From DSAR01 sp034437315 (GTDB lineage: Bacteria; Chloroflexota; Anaerolineae; B4-G1), in the NCBI GenBank assembly GCA_034437315.1, contig DAOTUC010000095.1, forward strand, positions 1 through 26,731: a stretch of 26,731 nucleotides of DNA. The letters are read 5' to 3'. Shown here piece by piece: positions 6,701-13,558 of this stretch. The position numbers and the translations under genes were made by a program. Below the pieces are notes generated by a model. It was not told where the DNA came from. It did not search any database and saw nothing but the letters and a program-made list of their open reading frames with translations. The number at the start of each line of letters is the position of its first letter. Position 1 is the first letter of the stretch.

Positions 6701-9473
6701 ACCGCCCGCTGTCGTCGTCCATCAGGAAGATGTAGCTATGATCTCCGCCCAACAGTTTGGGCGCCATTTCGACGACTGTGTCCAGAATATCGCTCAGGGC
6801 CACCGTCTGCAAATGGGCTGTAATTGAGCGGCTGACCTCATTGAACAGGGCCAACACCTCGGCCCGGCGTTCCAACGTCTCCACCAGGTGGACGTTTTCA
6901 ATCGCCAGCGCGGCCTGGGCGGCGAAAATTTCCAGCGCCTCGACGACGTTCCGGTCGGGCGCTTTGCCATCGCGCGGTTGATCCACCGACAAAAGCCCCT
7001 GGATATCGCCCCCAGGCCCGACGAGGGGGACGAATAACATATCCTGAGGGTGCCAACGTCCGAGTTCACGCTCAACAGGCTCATTTAGCACGTTCTCATC
7101 CTCGTACACGTCCAGCAATTGACCGCGCCAATGGGCTTGCTTTTCGGCCGGGAAGTAGTAGCTGTGGCTGATACGGAACTCATTCGTCATCAAATCGGCC
7201 GCTACCGACCACGGCTCCCGGGCTTTCTTTATCTCCTCGAATTCGGCGATGGGCAAACCGGCCGCAGCGATGCGCCGGCGGAGCGGCGGGTCGCCCTCCA
7301 AGACACTGATGAGCACCTGGTTGAATCCAACGCTCTCCTGGATGGCATAAGCGACCTCCTCCAGGATTTCCTCCAACGGCCGGTCGGAGCGCAGAGCGCG
7401 GCTGACGCCTAAGACAGCCGCCAACTGATCGGCGCGCCGGCGCAACAATTCTCCCCGCTCGATCTGCTCGCGATAACGTTGCGCGTTGCCAATCGCCGTC
7501 GCCGCCTGGACCGCCAATCCCTCCACAAACGCCAGGATGCCCTGATCAAATTTGAAGTGCTCGGCCTTCTCCAGGGATATGAAGCCGACCGGGGCTTCTT
7601 TGTAAAAGATCGGCGCGACGAGCACCGAAAGCGCCTCCGGTACGCAGCTAAACCCTTCTGGTTGAGCGCTCGCGTCGGAAATGAGCATCGAATCGCGGCT
7701 TTCAAAGACCTGCGCCAGGGCCAACGGAAGGTCGCGCGCCTGGAGGGAGGCCCGCAGGCTCGCCTCCTCCTCGTCCGCATAACCGATGCAAGCCGCGAGT
7801 TCAAATGCCTCCTGTTCGGCCTCGCGGAGCATGATGGCGGCGTGGTCGGCCTGGCTCAACCGGCAGGCCTCTTCGAGCATCAATTGTAAAATGTGTTCCA
7901 GGTTGAGCGTGGCGCTAATCTCGCGGCTCACCCGGTGCAATCCACTCAACGCTTCCACCTGTTGCCGCAATTCTTCGTCGGTCTGGGTATACAGGCGGGC
8001 GTTATCAATCGCGATAGCCGCCTGGTCGGATAGCACGGATAGCAACTCGATCTCGATATCGGAAAAGTGGTGCACCCGGTCGAACATCGCCGACAACATA
8101 CCGATCGGGCGGTCGGCCCGCTTGAGCGGCAGATCCGCAAACGCGCTGAAGCGTTTACGGACCACGTCGGGTATCGCGCCGCGATGGTCTTCCCCCAAGG
8201 CGGAGACGTCCGAAACGATCCACGGTTCGCCCAGAGCGAAAGCGTGCGCTCTGCCATCCCGCTCCAAGGTCAACACGTGAGATTGGGTCACGTATTCGTC
8301 GCTCAATCCCTGGGCCATCGCCAATCGCAACACTTGTTGCGCCTCGTCCAGCACAAAAATGGCGGAGCGCTGACAACCGATGAGTTCCAAGACTGCCGAG
8401 GTGATCGCTTGCAACACCTGATCCAATTCCAGGGACTCGCTGACCGTAGCCGATAATTTCGCCAGGGAGCGCAACTCGGCCGCCCGCTGTCGCGTCGCTT
8501 CGTAAAGCCAGGTATTCTCTATCGCGCTGGCGAAATAACCGGCGACGGTCTTCAATAGGCGAACCTCCTCCGGCCCAAACCCACCCTGGCGATCTCCCAG
8601 GTATAGCTCGCCGATGCTGCGCTCTTTCACGCGCAGGGCCACACCGGCGAAATTCTCGACGCCAATCTCTTCCAACCCCGAGCGGTAAGCGGGGATGATG
8701 TGTGGATCGCCCTTGAGGTTATTGCAATAATAACTGCCGCCTCGGGCGAAAATTGATCGTTCAAATCCCTCTGTATGGGTGGGGATGCTGAACATCTCTA
8801 CCGTCTCCCGATCCGCGCCGGCTGAGGCCAGATAACGGGCGGATAACGTTTCTCGTTCCTCATCGTAAAGCAAAAGCAAACCCCGTTCCGCCTCCAGCAA
8901 GCGAATCGTCTCGTCCATCACTTTATCTAACAGGTCGTCCAGATTGAGCGTCGAACCGGCTAACGCTGCGATGCGGGCTAACCCGGCCTGTTGCTCCGCC
9001 CGGCGCTGCGTCTCGGCGAAGAGGTGTGCATTCTCAATCGCGATGACCGCCTGGTCGGCAATCGCCCGGAGCATCTCCAGGTCTCGTTCCGACCAGGCGT
9101 CTTCCTGGTAACTGACCAATTCCAGGGTGCCGACGAAGCGGCCCTCGCTCTGCAAGGGGAAACCGACGTAGGATTGGAATGGATAGCGCTCAACGTCCAG
9201 CTTGGGCCGCACGTCTCGCCGGGCCTGAATATCGCGCACCAGTAGGAAACGCTTATGCCGGATGATCCAACCGGTATATCCCTCGTCCACGTAATAGACG
9301 TCGTCCGTCCCCAGGTCTTGCGTGTGATCGCCGCCCCATCCACACGTCACGCAACATTGACGCTTCTCATCCCACAGGGTAATTTCCCCCACATCGTAAG
9401 GCACGAGCTGACGGGTGCGGGATAGAATCGCGTCAAACGTGGATTTCAAAGCACGTTGAATCCCCTTATCCAT
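3792..9473 (-). CDS. Giant soluble hybrid histidine kinase: seven GAF domains, PAS, HisKA, HATPase, two receivers
   Basis: An 1893-residue sensor kinase with no membrane segments, so cytoplasmic. Seven GAF domains lie near residues 7-152, 172-325, 345-495, 522-667, 692-865, 892-1042 and 1087-1239. Most end with an 'AIENAxL'-like helix, and a charged coiled coil (about 1049-1080) lies between the sixth and seventh. A PAS domain (about 1265-1377) is followed by HisKA with the phosphorylated histidine at 1394 ('FVSTVSHELR'). The HATPase domain has an N box 'NLIANACQYTP', a G1 box 'DNGIGI' and a G2 box 'GAGLGLSIV'. Two receivers follow, with Asp1693/Lys1742 and Asp1811/Lys1865. The ATG at 9473 with AGGA about 8 bases upstream is preferred over an in-frame TTG at 9512 that sits in a small hairpin. 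Ligands of the GAF domains cannot be read from sequence. It would phosphorylate its own receivers and perhaps the neighbouring ones. Confidence 0.93.
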   Translation of the reverse strand: MDKGIQRALKSTFDAILSRTRQLVPYDVGEITLWDEKRQCCVTCGWGGDHTQDLGTDDVYYVDEGYTGWIIRHKRFLLVRDIQARRDVRPKLDVERYPFQSYVGFPLQSEGRFVGTLELVSYQEDAWSERDLEMLRAIADQAVIAIENAHLFAETQRRAEQQAGLARIAALAGSTLNLDDLLDKVMDETIRLLEAERGLLLLYDEERETLSARYLASAGADRETVEMFSIPTHTEGFERSIFARGGSYYCNNLKGDPHIIPAYRSGLEEIGVENFAGVALRVKERSIGELYLGDRQGGFGPEEVRLLKTVAGYFASAIENTWLYEATRQRAAELRSLAKLSATVSESLELDQVLQAITSAVLELIGCQRSAIFVLDEAQQVLRLAMAQGLSDEYVTQSHVLTLERDGRAHAFALGEPWIVSDVSALGEDHRGAIPDVVRKRFSAFADLPLKRADRPIGMLSAMFDRVHHFSDIEIELLSVLSDQAAIAIDNARLYTQTDEELRQQVEALSGLHRVSREISATLNLEHILQLMLEEACRLSQADHAAIMLREAEQEAFELAACIGYADEEEASLRASLQARDLPLALAQVFESRDSMLISDASAQPEGFSCVPEALSVLVAPIFYKEAPVGFISLEKAEHFKFDQGILAFVEGLAVQAATAIGNAQRYREQIERGELLRRRADQLAAVLGVSRALRSDRPLEEILEEVAYAIQESVGFNQVLISVLEGDPPLRRRIAAAGLPIAEFEEIKKAREPWSVAADLMTNEFRISHSYYFPAEKQAHWRGQLLDVYEDENVLNEPVERELGRWHPQDMLFVPLVGPGGDIQGLLSVDQPRDGKAPDRNVVEALEIFAAQAALAIENVHLVETLERRAEVLALFNEVSRSITAHLQTVALSDILDTVVEMAPKLLGGDHSYIFLMDDDSGRYTLQAAYGAPLEGTETSSGALESVAALAFAPGEGLVGAVALSGEALSVENVRDDPRYMADFENDETQAIIMAPLVVGDQAVGILCVGRQMDQPFTDAEVSTLGALADQVAVAVANARLFDEVRSFSQELERRVEERTQALAETMRELTEERDRVETLYRITAQLSVSLDLERVLHRALELIAEAVDAERGAILMLESGSEYLIYRAALGVDFKLPVGGQPTRFKRGEGLAGWVIEHRESVIVPDIRADDRWVESQDRSGGREYRSALVVPLALGPEVLGAMLLFHPETGHFDQDHLILVETTVIQVSNAINNAELYHLIREQAERLGGALKAQKVEAAKSQAVLEGVADGVIVTDAEGKIVLFNAAAERILGLPRAKAAVRGINEMLGLYGAQARDWMRQVAQWAEAPESYAADDYLAARLEIGERIVSVHLAPAMMGDEFLGAVSVFRDVTVEVEAERAKTEFVSTVSHELRTPMTSIKGYVELLLMGAVGELSEPQHNFLSIIDSNVNRLTVLVNDLLDISRIESGRIALSPETIYIEALLEQVVTEMEGRSLNKSLALQAEIPESLPQVFADPDRVAQVLTNLIANACQYTPAGGDIIVSAEARMGDSHPESYSKEVWVQVRDNGIGISEEDQAKIFDRFFRADDPAVQEASGAGLGLSIVKSLVEMQGGRIWVESQLGEGSTFTFSLPLAQEAVAQDTAAQEDVSSASRVRGDPLKMLVVEDDHDVAQLIRLHLSGDGREILVAQRGEEAVEVARRERPDLITLDVLLPDTDGFAVLETLKMDPITKGIPVIIVSVFSDRDECLRLGAVDYVTKPINEQRLLRAVRKVLVKRGTILAIDDNEDTLSLLCRILGENGFTVRTVNRGQQALQAARDVRPALIMLDLRMPDLDGQVVLRRLRRDPITQDIPVIVMTGSTILDDAQRCKVLSMGANGLMSKPFSVQELVQEVEMVLSESGWPEFSIVAN

Positions 9474-9572
9474 ACGCTTATCCTGACGGCTAACCACCTG
9501 ACAGTTTATCAACCGCTCACAGGTTGAACGGTGAATTCCGGACCTGCGGCAGTTTAGAAGTGAACGGGCCGC

Positions 9573-10448
9573 CTACGCTTCAGCCGGCCCCTCGAGTTGC
9601 GTCGCCTCGCGTCGCGCGCTGGAAGCCGCCTCGGTGATCTCGCGAATGTCGTAGAAGGGGCCATCCGCCGAGGAGATGACGCCAATCGCCAGCGACATCA
9701 TCTCGACCCCCTGTTGACGGGCGCGCCAATCATAATGAGTGCCGACTTCAGCATCGAAGCGCTTCTCGAACTCCTGAACGATTTGCGGAACGTGCTCTCT
9801 TGACGAAGCGACGACGATAAAATCATCCCCACCGATATGCCCGATAAAGTCGCTGGGGGTGCCGGCTTCGTCCACAGCCTTCCCTAAAACCATAGCCATA
9901 AAACGGAGCACTTCCTCACCGGCCACAAAGCCATATTCATCTTTGAAGTCGCTAAAGCCCCGAATGCCTGCGTAAATGATTCCCCAATCGTCTCGCCGCA
10001 CCAATTGCCGCAACTGATCTTCGATCAGGCGGCCGCTAGGCAGGCCAGTCGTCGCATTCGTCAGGCTCTCGTATTGAGCGCGTGTTAATGCGTTCTTGAC
10101 GCGCAGCTTGAGCTCTTCCAGGTCGAATGGCTTGGTGATGTAATCATCAGCGCCTAGCTCAAGCCCGTGGATTTTATCGGACCGTTCATCCTTTTGGGTC
10201 AAGAAAATGATTGGGATGTGACTGGTACGGAGGTTGCCCCGCAGGTTGCGGCAGACGTCATACCCGTCCATATCCGGCAGCATAATATCAAGGACAATAA
10301 TGTGCGGCAATTGCTGACGACACATCTCCAGGGCGTCTTCGCCCCGTTGAGCGACCGCCACATCATAGCCCTGCGACTGAAAGTAGATGCGCAACATGTT
10401 GGAGATGTCGATATCGTCCTCGACGATCATCAATCTACCTTCGGACAT
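9573..10448 (-). CDS. Receiver plus degenerate GGDEF-domain protein
   Basis: A 291-residue response regulator. The N-terminal receiver (1-122) is intact: acidic pair Asp11-Asp12, phosphoacceptor Asp54 ('IIVLDIMLP'), Thr84 and Lys106. The C-terminal domain (about 127-285) has the GGDEF fold, but the signature is GGDDF (206-210). Against the usual DxDxFKxxND motif, the two metal-region aspartates are Gly161 and Arg163 and the base-contacting Asn is Lys169; the following 'YGH' is 'YGF'. Diguanylate cyclase activity is therefore unlikely and a nucleotide-binding or protein-interaction role more likely. A perfect AGGAGG (10453-10458) lies 4 bases before the ATG. The start overlaps the end of the AAR-like gene by 19 bases, which implies coupled translation. 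The kinase gene follows after 99 bases. Confidence 0.9.
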   Translation of the reverse strand: MSEGRLMIVEDDIDISNMLRIYFQSQGYDVAVAQRGEDALEMCRQQLPHIIVLDIMLPDMDGYDVCRNLRGNLRTSHIPIIFLTQKDERSDKIHGLELGADDYITKPFDLEELKLRVKNALTRAQYESLTNATTGLPSGRLIEDQLRQLVRRDDWGIIYAGIRGFSDFKDEYGFVAGEEVLRFMAMVLGKAVDEAGTPSDFIGHIGGDDFIVVASSREHVPQIVQEFEKRFDAEVGTHYDWRARQQGVEMMSLAIGVISSADGPFYDIREITEAASSARREATQLEGPAEA

Positions 10449-11506
10449 AATTCCTCCTTACAAAGTGAGCTAATCGCTGATAGCTCTGTTAATCTGAAAC
10501 CGTGCTGGCGAGCCAATTGGGCTATCTCGTGCACCTTTTCAACCTGGATTTGTTTACCCAGGGAATAACTCTCATATCGTTCTTCTAGCGCTAACACCAT
10601 CGTTTCCGCCATACAGGCGTAAGCCTTACCCGGCGGCAATCCGAAGTCGAAACCAAAATCCACATCGCCAGGCACGTCCATCACGCCGCCGGCGATCACT
10701 ACCACGTCTTTCCGCTCGCGGGTCACCTGCGGCGATACGTCTGAAGGGATCGCCACATCGTAGATGACGGCGCCCTGCTTCAGATGCGCCGGCCGGATGA
10801 GCGGGCCGATGGCATTGGTCGCGCTGATGATCAGGTCGGCGTCTCGAACTGCATCGACGCAGGTCGAGATGCAGACGTCGCCCGCCCCGGCGTCGCCGAC
10901 CTCGTTCGCCACCTCTGCCAGGCGGTCTTCCCGCAGGCCGATCAGCACGACGCGCCCCACCGCTGGCGCGAGACACAGGGCGCAAGCGCGACCGATGCTG
11001 CCTGTCGCGCCAAGCACGGCGATCGTCGTCTCGTCCATCGAGAGGCCCCGAGCCTGCGCGACGACTTCTATGGCCTCGAGGACGGTCGCGACCGTCAAGC
11101 TGCGCCCCGTGGTGACCGGAATATCGAGACGTTGGGAGACGGTTACGCCGCCATCGCCGACCGAGGAGGTAAAGGCCAGCAGGCCCAACAAACGGACGCC
11201 TAACCGTTCAGCCAGCCGGCCGGTCTGGACGAGCTTGGCGTAGACAGTGCGCGGCGCGAGGGTCAACATGCGCCGGGCGGTAAATGGGCAGGCCAGCAAG
11301 ACCCCCTCGACCTCTTTGCCGGTCGCTTCTGAGCGCACGCCCCGAATTCGAGAGAGATAAAGGGGCGGCCAAAATCGGGATAGGAAGTGAATCAACCCTA
11401 CCGGCAACACCCGGGCCAACAGGGGATATTGCCGCGCGACGTCCTCTTTGGGCCTAAGCGGATGAATTACACAGGCGAAAGCATTGGCGCGTTTATCTCT
11501 ATCCAT
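10430..11506 (-). CDS. Long-chain acyl-ACP reductase (AAR)-like NAD(P)H oxidoreductase
   Basis: A 358-residue protein resembling the cyanobacterial acyl-ACP reductase, which reduces fatty acyl-ACP to fatty aldehyde. It carries the nucleotide-binding loop GATGSIG (166-172), and the upstream 'PVTTGRSLT' matches the family's 'TTGNTHT' region. The C-terminal block 'AYACMAETMVLALE' holds Cys298, aligning with the catalytic cysteine of the cyanobacterial enzyme (Cys294 in Synechococcus), and is followed by 'GKQIQVEKVHEIAQLARQHG', very like the family's C-terminus. Length is close to the usual 340. The ATG at 11506 leaves 4 bases after the upstream gene; a GTG at 11521 overlapping its stop is also possible. 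No aldehyde-deformylating oxygenase (its cyanobacterial partner) is present. The family call is fairly firm; the true substrate is not known. Confidence 0.78.
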   Translation of the reverse strand: MDRDKRANAFACVIHPLRPKEDVARQYPLLARVLPVGLIHFLSRFWPPLYLSRIRGVRSEATGKEVEGVLLACPFTARRMLTLAPRTVYAKLVQTGRLAERLGVRLLGLLAFTSSVGDGGVTVSQRLDIPVTTGRSLTVATVLEAIEVVAQARGLSMDETTIAVLGATGSIGRACALCLAPAVGRVVLIGLREDRLAEVANEVGDAGAGDVCISTCVDAVRDADLIISATNAIGPLIRPAHLKQGAVIYDVAIPSDVSPQVTRERKDVVVIAGGVMDVPGDVDFGFDFGLPPGKAYACMAETMVLALEERYESYSLGKQIQVEKVHEIAQLARQHGFRLTELSAISSLCKEELCPKVD

Positions 11507-11510
11507 AGGC

Positions 11511-12776
11511 TCAGCGCTCACGCTCAGGGTCGTAGCGGCGCTCGTAAAGTTCCGTGCCGCGCGGTATCTTCAGGTGATCGCTTTCTTCGTAGAGGACGGT
11601 GCGGTCGATCACCCGGCGCTCCGGCGTGGCGAATAGCACCACGTCCGACTCGATGGCCCGGGCCGGGTAGACCACCATCCCGGAACCGATGTGGCAATGG
11701 TGTCCCACGCACCCGCCGATCACCTGGAAGCCGGCATCGTGCAATCCCCCCTCGTAAACGGCCCGAATCGGCTTTTTGGGGATCAAATTGAAATCGGTGA
11801 AGGTGCTTCCGGCGCCGATGAAGGTCTCTCGCCCGACGCTGCAAAACTGAAGGCACGTATTCTGGGCTAACATGCTATCCCGCATCATCACGCTGGAGAA
11901 GACGGCCGCCCGGAAAGGGAGAAAACAGCGATCTGATATGACGCTCCACTGCACCTGCCCGCCTTGGGTAATGCTCACGTTGTCCCCGATGATGGACACG
12001 TCGATGACTACCCCTGGGCCGATATTGACGTTCCTCCCGATGTACGTCGGCCCCTTGATGACTGCGGTCGGGTCGATGCTGCAATTAGGGCCGATCTTCA
12101 CGACTTCTGACGAGGTGTGGACGTTTCGCCTTTCCAACATCGCGCGCCACAATATCTTGACCTGCTTTCCCAGTTTCTCACTCTCAATGTCCAGGCGCGC
12201 GCCGTTGGACATGACGCCAAAAATGACATTGGCCGTAATGGTGTGCACCCAATGCTCGATGGAACAAAAGGCCCGGGTCGGCACCTGGTAGACCAGCTCG
12301 CCCGCCCGATCCGACATATGGGTGGGCACGTGATAGTACCCCATCTCGTGAGCGCCGGTATTGATGACCAATGGCTTGACGCTCGGCTGAAGGCCTTTCG
12401 GATAGTACCACATATCGGCGACGTACAGGTCTCCCTCGCGCCGGATCCCCCGCTGTAGATCGAGCGCGTGGGTCGTGATGGCCAAATCGCCCAAAGCAAA
12501 AGCGACCCGACAGGGCCGGCCCAACGCCCGGGCTTTTTCGATAAACTCGTCGAGGAAGAACTGGTCAAAATAGAGGTTGTCACGATAGATGATCATCTCT
12601 ACCGGGTCATCTTCCACTTCGGCCAATGAGTCGACCTCGCGCGTCATCGTGACGTTGTAGCGAGAGAACAGATCTCCCTGATGTAACGACAGCCTTTTGT
12701 TGAGGATGCGCAAATCACTCGCCGGCTCGTTAAATGGGAATATCATGTGCTTATCTTGCAAAACTATTCTACGCAT
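11511..12776 (-). CDS. Left-handed beta-helix (hexapeptide-repeat) protein, putative acyl- or nucleotidyltransferase-like
   Basis: A 421-residue protein. Residues about 228-372 are imperfect hexapeptide repeats of the left-handed beta-helix type ('IGPNCSIDPTAVIKGPTYIG', 'VNIGPGVVIDVSIIGDNVSI', 'VGHHCHIGSG'), the fold of GlmU C-terminal and LpxA-type acyltransferases. The N-terminal 225 residues are conserved-looking but I do not recognise them; there is no GlmU-type 'LAAGxGTRM' signature at the start, so a pyrophosphorylase function is not supported. The frame is open to 13043, but that part lies antisense-in-frame-shift over the V4R gene and is arginine-rich, so the ATG at 12776 is used. It sits 71 bases after the V4R gene and 4 bases before the AAR-like gene, hinting at a shared acyl pathway. 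Exact reaction unknown. Confidence 0.8.
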   Translation of the reverse strand: MRRIVLQDKHMIFPFNEPASDLRILNKRLSLHQGDLFSRYNVTMTREVDSLAEVEDDPVEMIIYRDNLYFDQFFLDEFIEKARALGRPCRVAFALGDLAITTHALDLQRGIRREGDLYVADMWYYPKGLQPSVKPLVINTGAHEMGYYHVPTHMSDRAGELVYQVPTRAFCSIEHWVHTITANVIFGVMSNGARLDIESEKLGKQVKILWRAMLERRNVHTSSEVVKIGPNCSIDPTAVIKGPTYIGRNVNIGPGVVIDVSIIGDNVSITQGGQVQWSVISDRCFLPFRAAVFSSVMMRDSMLAQNTCLQFCSVGRETFIGAGSTFTDFNLIPKKPIRAVYEGGLHDAGFQVIGGCVGHHCHIGSGMVVYPARAIESDVVLFATPERRVIDRTVLYEESDHLKIPRGTELYERRYDPERER

Positions 12777-12847
12777 ATCCCTTGATCTTTCCCGCCTGCT
12801 AGAATGGGTTAATTTTAAGAGACGCCAATGGGCGAAGTGATCGCACG

Positions 12848-13558
12848 CTAATCCAGCGGGCGTTTGCCGATAGAAATCGTGCAGGTCGGGTCGCCAGCGG
12901 CGACACAGGAGACCTCTTCCACATAGAAGCTCTTGCCCCCGCTGACCCAATATAGGCCCTCTTCCAAGATGCCCACGGCGAGATGACAACACGGCGCATC
13001 GGAGGCGCGTCCCCAACAGGCGCCGCACCGCTCCATCACCCAATAGACGTATTGTTCATCTTCTTCCAGGCGCACAACGTGATCGGTGAACTTATTGAAG
13101 GTCTGCGCCAAAACTTCAAACCCGACCTTCAATTTCATCCCCATGGGTAAAACGCGAAAGGTCAGGTCGGCGATGCCCAACAGCGGGCCGAAATCCTGCA
13201 CGCCGAATCTAAAGCATGCATGGCCGGCCCTTCTGGCCAATCCACGCCCACCTCGAGGGCCGTACATCTCGTCAAGCGCTTGCAACAACCGCCCCACCTC
13301 GTCAAACGAGACAGTTTTGGAAAAATTATTGGGCGGGTACGCCTCAACGTAATGGGAAAGCCGGGCCAGGTTCAGAATCGCATTCAAGCTATTCCGGCCC
13401 ATCACGTCCTCCATCGCCAGAAGAATGATCCGTCCCATCTTGCTGGGAAAGAAGTGCTGCGTCGGCTCTTGCGCCAGGACCGCTTGCCGATCCTCGTCCT
13501 GGTGGACGTCAACGTCCATCGCTTGAGCGGTTGCGATGCTTACTTCAGAGACTCCCAT
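12848..13558 (-). CDS. V4R (4-vinyl reductase)-domain protein, putative small-ligand sensor
   Basis: A 236-residue V4R/Bet3-like protein. The C-terminal third has the domain's signature: 'CGACWG', a cysteine pair in 'APCCHL', then 'EEVSCVAAGDPTC' near the end, matching the usual 'ExxCxAxGxxxC' block. V4R domains occur in BchJ, in the sensory N-terminus of XylR/DmpR regulators that bind aromatic compounds, and in other bacterial signal proteins. There is no attached DNA-binding or kinase domain here. The ATG at 13558 has AGGAAGG just upstream, and the gene overlaps the hydrolase gene before it by 14 bases, so the two are very likely co-translated. The ligand is unknown; a hydrophobic or aromatic compound, or metal binding by the cysteines, is plausible. 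Confidence 0.85.
   Translation of the reverse strand: MGVSEVSIATAQAMDVDVHQDEDRQAVLAQEPTQHFFPSKMGRIILLAMEDVMGRNSLNAILNLARLSHYVEAYPPNNFSKTVSFDEVGRLLQALDEMYGPRGGRGLARRAGHACFRFGVQDFGPLLGIADLTFRVLPMGMKLKVGFEVLAQTFNKFTDHVVRLEEDEQYVYWVMERCGACWGRASDAPCCHLAVGILEEGLYWVSGGKSFYVEEVSCVAAGDPTCTISIGKRPLD

Noticed and set aside
10430..11506. Shikimate or glutamyl-tRNA reductase-type dehydrogenase
   Set aside because: Only the nucleotide-binding fold is shared; the flanking blocks and the C-terminal cysteine region match the AAR pattern better.
12777..13043. N-terminal extension of the hexapeptide protein
   Set aside because: The extra 89 residues overlap the well-supported V4R gene in another frame and are Arg/Leu/Cys-rich; the ATG at 12776 begins the protein-like sequence.
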